Positions 27,705 to 37,015 of a stretch of 64,000 nucleotides of DNA are shown in pieces; the first letter of the stretch is position 1; each line of letters begins with the position of its first letter. The stretch comes from CALJXB01 sp965225935 (GTDB taxonomy: Bacteria > Pseudomonadota > Alphaproteobacteria > Kiloniellales > JAKSDN01), in contig CBDDCC010000006.1 of NCBI GenBank assembly GCA_965225935.1, positions 1 to 64,000 on the forward strand, written 5' to 3'. Position numbers and translations under genes: made by a program. Below the pieces are notes generated by a model, which saw only the letters and a program-made list of their open reading frames with translations, did not search any database and was not told the DNA's origin.

Positions 27705-29228
27705 ATGACCTGGAACAGAACAATCCTTGCGGCCGCGGCCGCACTGGCGCTCGGTGCCCAGGCGGTGCAGGCGGGCAAGTCGGACGACACACTTCGGGTC
27801 GCCTGGGGTGTCGACGGCGTCATGGTCAATGCGGACAACTACTACGGCGCGACCCGGTCCGGCATCTGGTTCACGGCCATGGTCTGGGACACGCCGATCT
27901 ACCGAGATCCCAAGACCGGCCAGTACCTGCCCAACCTGGCGACCGGCTGGACCTGGATCGACGACACCACCCTAGAGCTGACCCTGCGCGAAGGCGTGAC
28001 CTTCCACAACGGCGAGCCCTTCGACGCCGACGACGTGGTCTACACCTACAATACCGTCTCGGCGCCCGACAGCGGCGTGAAGTTCCAGCGCATCGTGAAC
28101 TGGATCGACCACGTCGAGAAAATCGATCCCTATACCGTGCGCATCCACACCAAGGGACCCTTCCCGCAGGCCCTGGAGTTTCTGGCCGGGCCGATGCCGA
28201 TCTATCCGAACGAGTACTACGCCGAAGTCGGCACCGAAGGCATGTCCAACATGCCGATCGGCACCGGGCCCTACAAGGTGGTCAACATGAAGCCCGGCGA
28301 GGAATACACCCTCGTGCGCAACGAGGACTACACCTGGGGCAGCCCGAAGGGCACCGCCCAGATCGCCAACGTCGTGGTGCGGGAGATTCCCGACGTGCAG
28401 ACCCAGGTGGCCGAGCTCATCTCCGGCGGCATCGACGTCACCGCCGACCTGACCCCCGACCTGGTCGCGAAGCTCCAGGGCACGCCTGGCGTCACCGCCG
28501 AGATGGCCGAGACGCTGCGCATCTTCTATCTGGGAATGGATGCCTCGGGGCGCACTCAAAGCGATCCGGTCGCGGATCCCAAGGTCCGCAAGGCCATCAG
28601 CCACGCCGTCAACCGCCAGGCGATCGTCGACAACCTGCTGGGCGGCGCCCCGCGGGTGGTCAACACGCCGTGCCATCCACTGCAGTTCGGCTGCGACGAA
28701 TCGCAAGCCACGGTCTACGACTACGACCCGGAGAAGGCCAGGGCGCTGCTCGCCGAGGCAGGCTACGGGGACGGCTTCAGCATCGATCTCTACGCAGAGG
28801 CGCCGGCCCACGAAGCCGAGGCCGTGATGGGCGACCTCGCCAAGATCGGCATCGAGACCAAGCTGCACCGGCTACCTTGGGAGGCCTACCGCGACGCCCA
28901 GATGTCCAACAAGGCGCCGCTCTGGCTGACCAACTGGGGTTCCTATTCCCTGGCCGACGCGGCGGCCAGCATCAGCATCTTCTTCAACGGCAGCGAGGAC
29001 GACTTCGCCCAGGATGCCGAGGTCATCGAGTGGCTGAAGGCGGCCGACACCAGCACCGATCCGGGAGTGCGCGAGGACCTCTACGGCAAGGCCATCGGCC
29101 GCATCTCGGAGCAGGCCTACATTCTGCCGACCTTCAGCGGCGTCCGGAGCTACGGCTGGAACTCGGACCTGAATTTCACGCCCTACGCCGACGAGATTCC
29201 GCGGTTCTACGAGTATAGCTGGAAGTGA
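27705..29228 (+). CDS. Peptide ABC transporter substrate-binding protein (DppA/OppA family), system 1
   Basis: Family 5 extracellular solute-binding protein of 507 residues with a Sec signal peptide (about 1-23, ending QAVQA). Typical segments are LATGWTWIDDTTLELTLREG, DADDVVYTYN, GTGPYKV and VRKAISHAVNR. It should deliver peptides or similar solutes to the permease pair at 30305-32123. AGGGAG lies before the ATG. It is the first gene of an operon divergent from the LysR gene. A 12-bp hairpin directly after the stop may make its mRNA more abundant than the rest. Confidence 0.9.
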   Translation: MTWNRTILAAAAALALGAQAVQAGKSDDTLRVAWGVDGVMVNADNYYGATRSGIWFTAMVWDTPIYRDPKTGQYLPNLATGWTWIDDTTLELTLREGVTFHNGEPFDADDVVYTYNTVSAPDSGVKFQRIVNWIDHVEKIDPYTVRIHTKGPFPQALEFLAGPMPIYPNEYYAEVGTEGMSNMPIGTGPYKVVNMKPGEEYTLVRNEDYTWGSPKGTAQIANVVVREIPDVQTQVAELISGGIDVTADLTPDLVAKLQGTPGVTAEMAETLRIFYLGMDASGRTQSDPVADPKVRKAISHAVNRQAIVDNLLGGAPRVVNTPCHPLQFGCDESQATVYDYDPEKARALLAEAGYGDGFSIDLYAEAPAHEAEAVMGDLAKIGIETKLHRLPWEAYRDAQMSNKAPLWLTNWGSYSLADAAASISIFFNGSEDDFAQDAEVIEWLKAADTSTDPGVREDLYGKAIGRISEQAYILPTFSGVRSYGWNSDLNFTPYADEIPRFYEYSWK

Positions 29229-29238
29229 TTTGGCGATC

Positions 29239-29271
29239 GGGCGGCGCGCCGCTAGATTTGGCGCGCCGCCC
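29239..29271 (+). terminator. Hairpin between binding protein and downstream operon
   Basis: GGGCGGCGCGCC (29239-29250) and GGCGCGCCGCCC (29260-29271) form a perfect 12-bp stem with a 9-base loop, 10 bases after the binding-protein stop and 21 before the dipeptidase ATG. There is no T run. This is the usual place for a partial terminator or RNA-stabilising stem in ABC operons. Confidence 0.6.
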
Positions 29272-29292
29272 GCCGTTCGGAGTTTCCTCGCC

Positions 29293-30288
29293 ATGACATC
29301 CCAAACCTCGCCGGACGCCGCGGCGCTGCACCGCGACGCCCTGGTCTGCGACACGACCCTGCCCTGGACCGACTACGGGCGGGCGGAGTTCCGAGAGCAG
29401 GCTCTGCCGCGCATGATCGAGAGCGGCGTCGACTTCGTGTCGCTCACGCTCTGCTCGGACGCCGAATCCATGCTCGATCTGGTGAAGAAGATCGCCCGCG
29501 AGCGGCACTTCATCTTCGCCCATCCGGAGCGCTACCGCTTCGTCGAGACGGCGGACGACATCTTGGCTGCGAAGCGCGACGGGCGCCTTGCTCTCTCCTT
29601 CAACCTCCAAGGCACCAATGCCCTGGATGGCAATCTCGACATGGTCGAGGTCTACTACAAGCTGGGCGTCCGGCACATGCTGCTGGCCTACAACAAGCGC
29701 AACCGGGTCGGCGACGGCTGCCACGAGCCTGGCGACGCCGGGCTCAGCCTGTTCGGCCGCAAGCTGGTCGAGGAGATGAACCGGGTCGGCATGGTCGTCG
29801 ACTGCAGCCATACCGGCCGCCGCACCTCCTTGGATGCCATGGAGGTCTCGAGCGCGCCGGTGATCTTCTCCCACTCCAACCCGCGGGCGCTCTGGGACCA
29901 CGACCGCAACATCGACGACGATCTGGCCCGGGCCTGCGCCGCGACCGGCGGCATCGTCGGCGTCGTCGGCGTGGGCATTTTCATGGGCGACAACGATTCC
30001 TCGACGCCGGTCCTGGTCCGGCAGATCGACCACTACGCAGAGCTGATCGGCACCGAGCACATCGCCCTCGGCCTCGACTTCGTCTACGATGTGGAGGACA
30101 TGCAGCGCTACATGGCGGGCGTGAAGTCCCCGCAGAGCGGCAACTACGACAAGATGACGGCCTTCTTCCAACCCGAGCAGCTACCGGAGTTGACGGAAGC
30201 CCTGCTCACGAGGGGCTACTCCGAAGCGGCGGTGCGTGGGATTCTTGGGGAGAACTTCCTCAGGGTCGCGCGGGCCGTCTGGCGCTGA
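29293..30288 (+). CDS. M19 (membrane dipeptidase) family protein with altered metal site
   Basis: A 331-residue TIM-barrel protein of the renal-dipeptidase family, zinc enzymes that cleave dipeptides, often with a D-residue at the C-terminal side. Kept family features are VVDCSHTG, VIFSHSNPRAL and GLDFVYD. The N-terminal HxD metal motif reads DTT (Asp20-Thr22) and the bridging Glu is Gln106 (NLQG), so the normal two-zinc site cannot form as usual. ATG 29293 was chosen; an earlier frame start would overlap the hairpin. It is embedded between the binding protein and permease of system 1. Confidence 0.85.
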   Translation: MTSQTSPDAAALHRDALVCDTTLPWTDYGRAEFREQALPRMIESGVDFVSLTLCSDAESMLDLVKKIARERHFIFAHPERYRFVETADDILAAKRDGRLALSFNLQGTNALDGNLDMVEVYYKLGVRHMLLAYNKRNRVGDGCHEPGDAGLSLFGRKLVEEMNRVGMVVDCSHTGRRTSLDAMEVSSAPVIFSHSNPRALWDHDRNIDDDLARACAATGGIVGVVGVGIFMGDNDSSTPVLVRQIDHYAELIGTEHIALGLDFVYDVEDMQRYMAGVKSPQSGNYDKMTAFFQPEQLPELTEALLTRGYSEAAVRGILGENFLRVARAVWR

Positions 30289-30304
30289 TCCAGCGCCGCC
30301 GGCC

Positions 30305-31222
30305 ATGCTGCAGTTCGTCGCCAAGCGTCTGGCGAGCGCCCTCCTGACCCTGCTGCTGGTTTCCGCCCTCACGTTCTCGCTGGCCCATCTGGCAGGCGAT
30401 CCGGCCATTGCCGTGGCCGGCAAGGAGGCCTCGGCCGAGGACATCGCCCGCATCCGCGCCTACTACGGCTTCGACCGGCCCATCGTCGAGCAATACCTGG
30501 CCTGGTGCGCCAAGGCCGCGGTCGGCGATTTCGGCATGTCCTACCACTACCAGCAGCCCGTCTCCCACATGCTGGCCTCGCGCCTGCCAATCACGCTCTC
30601 GCTGGGCGTCGCGGCCCTCGTCTTCGCCCTTCTGCTGTCGATTCCCCTCGGCGTCGTCGCGGCGATCCGGCGGGGCTCGCTGATCGACCGTCTCTGCCTC
30701 TTCCTGGCGGTGGTCGGCCAGGCCATGCCCACCTTCTGGCTGGCGCTGCTGATGATCGTCTTCTTCTCGCTGACGCTCCACTGGCTGCCGGTCTCCGGCA
30801 ACGCGAGCTGGCAGAACTTCGTCATGCCCACCGTGGCGCTCGGCTATTTCGCAACACCCGCACTCATGCGCCTGACCCGCGCCGGCATGATCGACGCTCT
30901 CGAATCCGACTACGTCCGCACCGCCTGGGCCAAGGGCCTGCGGCCGGCCAGCGTGCTGTTCAAGCACGCGCTCCGCAACGTCATGATCCCCATCGTCTCG
31001 GTCTCCGCCGTCCAGCTCGGCACCATGCTGGCGGGCTCGATCGTGGTCGAGCAGATCTTCGCCCTGCAGGGCATCGGCTGGCTCGGCTACGACGCCACCG
31101 TGCGTTCCGATCTTCCCGTGGTGCAGGCCATCACCCTGATCATCGCGGCCTTCTACGTGCTGCTCACCCTGGGCGCGGACCTGGTCAACGCGGCGCTCGA
31201 TCCCCGCATCCGGATCGCCTGA
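30305..31222 (+). CDS. Peptide ABC transporter permease DppB-type, system 1
   Basis: Inner-membrane permease of 305 residues with six predicted helices. The N-terminal signature is RLASALLTLLLVSALTF, and the EAA-type loop RTAWAKGLRPASVLFKHALRN (split) contacts the ATPases. Large periplasmic loop 1 contains GDPA and YGFDRPI, as in DppB/OppB. It follows the dipeptidase by 16 bases and precedes the second permease by 4. Confidence 0.93.
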   Translation: MLQFVAKRLASALLTLLLVSALTFSLAHLAGDPAIAVAGKEASAEDIARIRAYYGFDRPIVEQYLAWCAKAAVGDFGMSYHYQQPVSHMLASRLPITLSLGVAALVFALLLSIPLGVVAAIRRGSLIDRLCLFLAVVGQAMPTFWLALLMIVFFSLTLHWLPVSGNASWQNFVMPTVALGYFATPALMRLTRAGMIDALESDYVRTAWAKGLRPASVLFKHALRNVMIPIVSVSAVQLGTMLAGSIVVEQIFALQGIGWLGYDATVRSDLPVVQAITLIIAAFYVLLTLGADLVNAALDPRIRIA

Positions 31223-31226
31223 GGCC

Positions 31227-32123
31227 ATGAGCGAAGCGGTTCAGACCAGCGCGGACAGCGGCCGGACCCAGGCGGCCCGGCTCTTTTTCCGCCGCGCCGG
31301 CCGCAACGTCAGCGCGCTCGTCGGCGGAGCCGTGCTGCTGGCGGTGTTTCTAGTCGCCCTGGCGGCGCCGCTGCTCGCACCGCACGACCCCTACGCCCAC
31401 GACCTCTCCCGCCGGCTGCTGCCGCCCTTCTTCTTCGACGGCTACGATCCCGCGCACCCCTTGGGCACCGACGGCTTCGGGCGCGACTATCTTTCGCGCC
31501 TGATCTACGGCGCCCGGATTTCCTTGCTGATCGGCGTCTCGGTCATGGTGATGTCGGGGCTGATCGGCACGACCCTGGGCCTGGTTGCCGGCTACTTCGG
31601 CGGGCGCATCGATCAGGTCTTGATGTTCGTCATCAACACCCGTCTGGCGCTGCCGGTGTTCCTCGTGGCCATGGCGGTGGTGGTGGTGTTCGGCGCCTCG
31701 CTCTGGGGCACCATCGTCACACTCGGCCTCTTCCTCTGGGACCGCTTCGCGGTGGTGGTGCGCAGCGCGACCCAGCAGGTCGCCGGCAAGGACTACGTGA
31801 CCGCCGCCAGAAGCATCGGCTGTTCCCACCGCCAGATTCTTCTGAGCGAGGTCCTGCCCAACGTCATGAACGCCGTGGTGGTCGTGGGCACCATAGAGAT
31901 GGCCTACGCCATCCTGCTCGAGGCGGCGCTGTCCTTCCTCGGTTTCGGCGTCCAGGAGCCGACTCCCTCCTGGGGGCTGATGCTGGCGCAGGCCCGGCAG
32001 TACCTCTTCTTCGACCCCTGGCTGCTCTACATTCCCGGCGCCGCCCTGTTCCTCATCGTGCTCTCGATCAACCTCTTCGGCGACGGGCTCCGAGATCTGC
32101 TGGGCCTGGGGGAAGAGGCATGA
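31227..32123 (+). CDS. Peptide ABC transporter permease DppC-type, system 1
   Basis: Partner permease of 298 residues with an N-terminal anchor, then HPLGTDGFGRDYLSRLIYGAR (the DppC/OppC hallmark, split) and an EAA loop (YVTAARSIGCSHRQIL). It ends with LSFLGFGVQEPTPSWG, typical of the family. Its stop overlaps the start of the ATPase gene (ATGA). Confidence 0.93.
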   Translation: MSEAVQTSADSGRTQAARLFFRRAGRNVSALVGGAVLLAVFLVALAAPLLAPHDPYAHDLSRRLLPPFFFDGYDPAHPLGTDGFGRDYLSRLIYGARISLLIGVSVMVMSGLIGTTLGLVAGYFGGRIDQVLMFVINTRLALPVFLVAMAVVVVFGASLWGTIVTLGLFLWDRFAVVVRSATQQVAGKDYVTAARSIGCSHRQILLSEVLPNVMNAVVVVGTIEMAYAILLEAALSFLGFGVQEPTPSWGLMLAQARQYLFFDPWLLYIPGAALFLIVLSINLFGDGLRDLLGLGEEA

Positions 32124-33115
32124 GCGGCCTCCTGGAGGTTCGCGACCTGGAGGTCGAGATCCCGACTTCGGAAGGGCTTCTCTCCGCGGTCCGCGGCGTC
32201 AGCTTCGGCGTCGAGAGGGGAGAGATCGTCGGCATCGTCGGCGAATCCGGCTGCGGCAAGTCGCTCACCTCCCTTGCCCTCATGGGCCTACTGCCGCGGC
32301 GCGCGCGGCACCGTGCCCGGACCCTCAGCTTTGCCGGACGAGAGCTGACCGGGGCCGACCGCGCCGAGTTGAGCAAGCTCCGTGGCGATCGGATGGCGAT
32401 GATTTTTCAGGACCCCATGACCTCGCTCAACCCTGTCTTGAAGATCGGCGACCAGCTCATGGAGGTCTATCTGCGCCACCGCGGCGGCTCTCGCCGGGCC
32501 GCCCGGTCCCGGGCCATCGATCTTCTCGAGACCGCCGGCGTGCCGGCCCCGGCAGAGCGCCTGGAGCAGTATCCCCACCAGCTTTCGGGCGGCCTGCGCC
32601 AGCGGGTGATGATCGCCATGGCGCTGATGTGCGAGCCGGACCTGCTGATCGCCGACGAGCCGACCACGGCGCTCGACGTCACCATCCAGGCCCAGGTGCT
32701 GTCCCTCCTGAAACGCCTGCAGCGGGACCTGGGGCTCGCCGTGATTCTCATCACCCACGACCTAGGCGTGGTCGCGCGCATGGCCGACCGTGTACTGGTC
32801 ATGTACGCCGGCGAGATCGTCGAGCAGGCGACTGCCGCCGAGCTCTTCGCGCGCCCTTGCCATCCCTACACCCAGGGCCTGATGCGTTGCCTGCCGGGCC
32901 GGACCCACGGCGGCAGGCTGGGCATCATTCCGGGGGCGGTTCCCTCGATGATTGGAGCGCCCGAAGGCTGCTGCTTCGAAGCACGCTGCGCCCACGCAAT
33001 CGCGGCGTGCCGCGAGGGGCGGCAGAAGCTGGAGCCGCTGACGCCGACCCACGCCTACCGCTGCCTGCTGCCGCCGGCGGAGTCCCGGGTCCGGCTCGCG
33101 GAGGCGGCGTCATGA
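32120..33115 (+). CDS. Peptide ABC transporter ATP-binding protein DppD-type, system 1
   Basis: A 331-residue ATPase with Walker A GESGCGKS, Q-loop FQDPMTSLNP, signature LSGGLRQRVMIA and Walker B LLIADEPTTALDV. The C-terminal oligopeptide-transporter extension has the Cys cluster (CCFEARCAHAIAACREG) that often binds an Fe-S cluster in DppD. It overlaps both neighbours by 4 bases (ATGA), a tightly coupled operon. Confidence 0.94.
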   Translation: MSGLLEVRDLEVEIPTSEGLLSAVRGVSFGVERGEIVGIVGESGCGKSLTSLALMGLLPRRARHRARTLSFAGRELTGADRAELSKLRGDRMAMIFQDPMTSLNPVLKIGDQLMEVYLRHRGGSRRAARSRAIDLLETAGVPAPAERLEQYPHQLSGGLRQRVMIAMALMCEPDLLIADEPTTALDVTIQAQVLSLLKRLQRDLGLAVILITHDLGVVARMADRVLVMYAGEIVEQATAAELFARPCHPYTQGLMRCLPGRTHGGRLGIIPGAVPSMIGAPEGCCFEARCAHAIAACREGRQKLEPLTPTHAYRCLLPPAESRVRLAEAAS

Positions 33116-34122
33116 CGCCGGCCATCGAGGCCCGCAACCTGCAGCGCACCTACCGCCTGAGGCGCGGTCTCGGCGGCGCCGGCGGAGTCGTCCAGGCAGT
33201 ATCCGGCGTCACCTTCCAGGTCGAGCGCGGCCAGGTTCTGGGCCTCGTGGGCGAGTCGGGCTGCGGCAAGTCGACCCTGGCACGCCTGCTGCTGGGCCTG
33301 GAGCCGCCGAGCGCCGGAGAGGTCCTGATCGACGGCCGGCCGGTCGCCGAAATGGACCGCCTGGCCCGCGCGCGCAAGGTCCAGATCGTCTTCCAGGACC
33401 CCAACTCCTCCCTCAACCCGCGCAAGAGCGTGGGTTCGATCCTGACCACCCCACTCAAGGTCCACGCCATCGGCGACCGCAGGGAGCGCGCGCGCCGCGC
33501 CGCCGAGATCCTCGACCACGTGGGCCTGCCACGGCGCCTGCTGCACAGCCGGCCGAGCGAGCTTTCCGGCGGCCAGCGTCAGCGCGTGGCCATCGCCCGG
33601 TCCTTGATCGTGCGGCCCGAGATACTGATCTGCGACGAGCCGACCTCCGCTCTCGACGTCTCGGTTCAGGCCCAGATCCTCAATCTGCTGCAGGACTTGC
33701 GCGCCGAGTTCGGCCTGACCTATATCGTGATCTCCCACAATCTCGCGGTGATCGAGCACATGGCCTCCCGGGTCGCCGTCATGTACCTGGGACGCCTGGT
33801 GGAGGAGAACGACGCGGCCGCTATCTTCGCAGCCCCCCGCCATCCCTACACCAGGGCCCTGCTCGAGTCCGTGCTCACGCCCGAGCCGGCGAAGGACGTT
33901 CCGGAGCCGGCGCTCGGGACCGGCCTTCCCAATCCTCTGGCACCGCCGCCAGGCTGTCGGTTTCATCCCCGCTGCCCGCAGGTCATGCCGGTCTGTTCGA
34001 CCCAGGTGCCGCCCCTCGCGGCGTGCATGGAAGGCCGCGTCGCATGCCATCTCTATCCGCCGGACTTCGCGTGGAGCTCAGACGCAACGCCACATGGAGA
34101 GGTCAGTGGCCATGCCCGATGA
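33112..34122 (+). CDS. Peptide ABC transporter ATP-binding protein DppF-type, system 1
   Basis: Second ATPase of the importer, 336 residues, with Walker A GESGCGKSTLARLLLG, FQDPNSSLNPR, signature LSGGQRQRVAIARSL and Walker B ICDEPTSALDVS. A C-terminal Cys cluster is present (CRFHPRCPQVMPVC). Start ATG 33112 overlaps the DppD stop. Its 3' end overlaps the next dipeptidase gene by 11 bases, linking system 1 to system 2. Confidence 0.94.
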   Translation: MTPAIEARNLQRTYRLRRGLGGAGGVVQAVSGVTFQVERGQVLGLVGESGCGKSTLARLLLGLEPPSAGEVLIDGRPVAEMDRLARARKVQIVFQDPNSSLNPRKSVGSILTTPLKVHAIGDRRERARRAAEILDHVGLPRRLLHSRPSELSGGQRQRVAIARSLIVRPEILICDEPTSALDVSVQAQILNLLQDLRAEFGLTYIVISHNLAVIEHMASRVAVMYLGRLVEENDAAAIFAAPRHPYTRALLESVLTPEPAKDVPEPALGTGLPNPLAPPPGCRFHPRCPQVMPVCSTQVPPLAACMEGRVACHLYPPDFAWSSDATPHGEVSGHAR

Positions 34123-35179
34123 CACCGCAGCACGCTTCTACGAGAAGCTGATCGTTTGGGACGCCCATGCCTGCCTGCCGCTCGTCCCCTCCCCGGACCT
34201 GTCGGCCCTGGAGCGCCACCGCGCGGCGGGCGTCAGCTTCGTTCACGTGAACGTCGGCATGGACTACAACCCCCTGGACCAGATCGTGCGGGTCCTGGCG
34301 GGCTACCGCGCCTGGCTGGCCGATCACCCCGAGGGCTTCCTGCTGGCCCGCACGCCCGACGACGTGCGCCAGGCCAAGCGCGACGGGCGTCTGGCGGTCG
34401 CCTTCGACCTGGAAGGCTCCATGATGCTCCGGGACGACCTCGACATGCTGCGCCTGTTCGGCGATCTCGGCGTGCGGCAGATGCACCTGGCATACAACCG
34501 CAACAATTCCATCTCCGGGGGCTGCCACGACGACGACCGGGGTCTCAGCCCCCTCGGACGCCGGGTGGTCGAGCGCATCAACGAACTCGGCATCATCATG
34601 GACTGCTCCCACATGGGTCTGCGCAGCAGCCTGGATGCGATGGAGGTCTCGACGCGCCCGGTGGTCTTCTCCCACTCCAACGTCAAGGCATTGCGCGATC
34701 ACCCGCGCAATATCACCGACGAGCAGATCGATGCCTGCGCCCGGACGGACGGCGTGGTCGGGATCTGCGGTATCGGGCCCTTCCTGGGCGACAACGACAT
34801 CTCCACCGAACGGCTGCTGCGCCACGTCGACCACGTGGCCGAGCGGGTCGGAACCCGCCACGTCGGCTTCGGCCTCGACTACGTCTTCGACCAGAGCCAC
34901 GACGACCTGCCGGCGGACGAGGACCGGGACTATTGGTACCCGTCGTCGACGGAGAACTACGATCTGAAAGGCATGCACATCAAGCCGCCGGAGCATCTGC
35001 CCGAGATCGCCGGCGCGTTGCTGGCGCGCGGCTACGGCCGCGAGGAGGTGCGCGGGCTAATGGGAGGCAATTTCCTGCGGGTGGCGGAAGCGACCTGGCC
35101 ACGGTCTCCCGGGTTGGGCGGCGGCGTCGCGGGCGCGGACCCGGCGCCCAGCCCCCTCGCGCAAAGCAAGGCGGTCTGA
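34112..35179 (+). CDS. M19 (membrane dipeptidase) family protein, second copy
   Basis: A 355-residue paralogue of the protein at 29293. Its N-terminal metal motif is HAC (His19, Cys21) instead of HxD, and the bridging Glu101 is present (FDLEGS). The later ligands are kept in IMDCSHMG and VVFSHSNVKAL. It may still bind metal, with Cys in place of Asp. Family enzymes hydrolyse dipeptides including L-D forms. ATG 34112 has GGAGAGG upstream; an ATG at 34094 would add six residues. It precedes the permeases of system 2, which suggests the imported peptide is cut in the cytoplasm. Confidence 0.87.
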   Translation: MPDDTAARFYEKLIVWDAHACLPLVPSPDLSALERHRAAGVSFVHVNVGMDYNPLDQIVRVLAGYRAWLADHPEGFLLARTPDDVRQAKRDGRLAVAFDLEGSMMLRDDLDMLRLFGDLGVRQMHLAYNRNNSISGGCHDDDRGLSPLGRRVVERINELGIIMDCSHMGLRSSLDAMEVSTRPVVFSHSNVKALRDHPRNITDEQIDACARTDGVVGICGIGPFLGDNDISTERLLRHVDHVAERVGTRHVGFGLDYVFDQSHDDLPADEDRDYWYPSSTENYDLKGMHIKPPEHLPEIAGALLARGYGREEVRGLMGGNFLRVAEATWPRSPGLGGGVAGADPAPSPLAQSKAV

Positions 35180-35185
35180 AGGATC

Positions 35186-36130
35186 ATGTGGATCTACACG
35201 CTCAGGCGTATCGGTCTCTCCGGGGTGATCGTGGTGGTGGCCATGGCGCTCCTCTTCGGCATGATCTACCTGGTGCCGGGCGACCCGGCCAGCGTCGCGC
35301 TCGGACCCCGGGCCACGCCCGAAATGAAGGAGGCGCTCAGGGTCAAGATGGGCTTGGACCAACCGGTCCCGCTCCAGTTCTTCAACTTCTTCAAGAACGT
35401 GCTGCGTGCCGACCTGGGCATCGACGTCTGGAGCAACCGCAGCGTCAGCGTGATCATCTCCGAGCAGCTGCCCCATACGCTGGCGCTGGCCGCGATGGGC
35501 ATCGGCTGGGCGATCTTTATCGGTATTCCGCTCGGCTGCTACTCGGCGGTCCGGCGCAACAGCTGGCTCGACAAGGTGACCGGAGTCTTCTCGGTCAGCG
35601 TGATCGCCATCCCGTCTTTCGTGGTCGCCGTCTACTCCCTCCTGGTCTTCGCCGTGACCCTGCGCTGGCTGCCCGCCATCGGGGTCGGCGAGGCCGGGGA
35701 TCCGCTCGACCGGCTCTATCACCTGCTGCTGCCCTCGCTCGCCATCGGGCTCGCCTGGGTCGGATACCTGGCGCGTCTGGTCCGCGCCTCCATGCTCGAG
35801 GTCATGAGCCAGAACTACATCCGCACGGCCCGGGCCTTCGGGCTGCCCGAGCGCGTCGTCGTCTTCCGCCACGCTCTCCGCTTGGCGGTACTGCCCACCG
35901 TCACCATGCTCGGCATGGGCATCGGCAACCTCTTCTCCGGCGCCGTCTTCGCCGAAATCGTGTTCGCCCGGCCGGGCTTGGGAAAGCTCATTTTCGACGC
36001 GGTCATGACCCGCAACTACCCCGTCGTCATGGGCTCCGTCCTGGTCACCATAGGCCTCTTCGTCCTGGCCACCCTGATCGCCGACCTGATCGCCGCCTGG
36101 CTGGATCCCCGTGTCCGCGCCGGTCTCTGA
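35186..36130 (+). CDS. Peptide ABC transporter permease DppB-type, system 2
   Basis: A 314-residue permease with six predicted helices. The family features are the GDPAS loop, MGLDQPVPLQFFNF, EAA loop YIRTARAFGLPERVVVFRHA and the end segment AAWLDPRVRAGL. AAGGATC precedes the ATG, 6 bases after the dipeptidase. It pairs with the next gene. Confidence 0.93.
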   Translation: MWIYTLRRIGLSGVIVVVAMALLFGMIYLVPGDPASVALGPRATPEMKEALRVKMGLDQPVPLQFFNFFKNVLRADLGIDVWSNRSVSVIISEQLPHTLALAAMGIGWAIFIGIPLGCYSAVRRNSWLDKVTGVFSVSVIAIPSFVVAVYSLLVFAVTLRWLPAIGVGEAGDPLDRLYHLLLPSLAIGLAWVGYLARLVRASMLEVMSQNYIRTARAFGLPERVVVFRHALRLAVLPTVTMLGMGIGNLFSGAVFAEIVFARPGLGKLIFDAVMTRNYPVVMGSVLVTIGLFVLATLIADLIAAWLDPRVRAGL

Positions 36131-36131
36131 C

Positions 36132-37010
36132 ATGATCCCGGCGACGGCCGGCGCCGAGCGCCTCGGAGCCCGCCGCTGGGCCGGGCTGCGGCGGCTCCTC
36201 CGGGACCCGCTGGGTTTCCTCGGCCTGATTCTGGTCGCGCTGGTGGTCGTCTCCGCCGTCGGGGCGTCCTGGATCGCGCCCTACGATCCCAACGCAATCG
36301 ACGTCATGGCCCGGCTCCAGGCACCATCTTTCGACCATCTGCTCGGCACCGACCAGCTGGGCCGAGATGTCTTCTCGCGGGTGCTGATGGGCGGCCAGAT
36401 CGCGCTCACCGTCGCCTTCGTGTGCATCGCGACCTCCCTCGGCCTTGGGCTGGCGCTCGGCCTGCTGGCCGGCTACGGCCCGCGGTGGCTCGACAATTGC
36501 CTGCTGGTCCTGTTCGATTCGATCCGTTCGTTCCCCACGATCATGTTCGCGCTGGCGGTGGTGACCCTCTTCGGTCCCAGCCTGCAGACAGTGATGCTGG
36601 TCATCATCGTCATCTCCGTCCCCACCTACGCCCGCATCGTCCGCACTCAGGCGCTGTCCCTGAAGTCGACCGAGTTCATCCTGGCGGAGCGCGCGCTGGG
36701 CGCCGGTCTGGTGCGCGTGCTGGGCGTGCACATGCTGCCCAACGTCATAGGCCCCCTGCTGATCATCGCCAGCATGGACGTGCCCTTCGTGGTTACCGTC
36801 GAGGCGGGTCTCAGCTTCCTCGGCCTGGGCGTTCGCCCGCCGACGCCGAGCTGGGGCGGCATAATCAACGACGGCTATGCCTTCATCCGCAACACGGCCT
36901 GGCTGGTGGTGGCCGGCGGCCTGCCGCTGATCGTCACGACCCTCGGCTTCACCTTCCTGGGCGAGGCCTTGCGGGACATCTTCGATCCCAAGCTGCGCAG
37001 AGACCTCTAA
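36132..37010 (+). CDS. Peptide ABC transporter permease DppC-type, system 2
   Basis: A 292-residue partner permease. The motifs are LLGTDQLGRDVFSRVLMGGQ, an EAA loop (FILAERALGAGLVRVLGVHM) and LSFLGLGVRPPTPSWGG. ATG 36132 follows the DppB stop by one base; a GTG at 36111 inside the upstream gene is less likely. The GTG start of the ATPase follows 5 bases after its stop. Confidence 0.93.
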   Translation: MIPATAGAERLGARRWAGLRRLLRDPLGFLGLILVALVVVSAVGASWIAPYDPNAIDVMARLQAPSFDHLLGTDQLGRDVFSRVLMGGQIALTVAFVCIATSLGLGLALGLLAGYGPRWLDNCLLVLFDSIRSFPTIMFALAVVTLFGPSLQTVMLVIIVISVPTYARIVRTQALSLKSTEFILAERALGAGLVRVLGVHMLPNVIGPLLIIASMDVPFVVTVEAGLSFLGLGVRPPTPSWGGIINDGYAFIRNTAWLVVAGGLPLIVTTLGFTFLGEALRDIFDPKLRRDL

Positions 37011-37015
37011 TCGCC

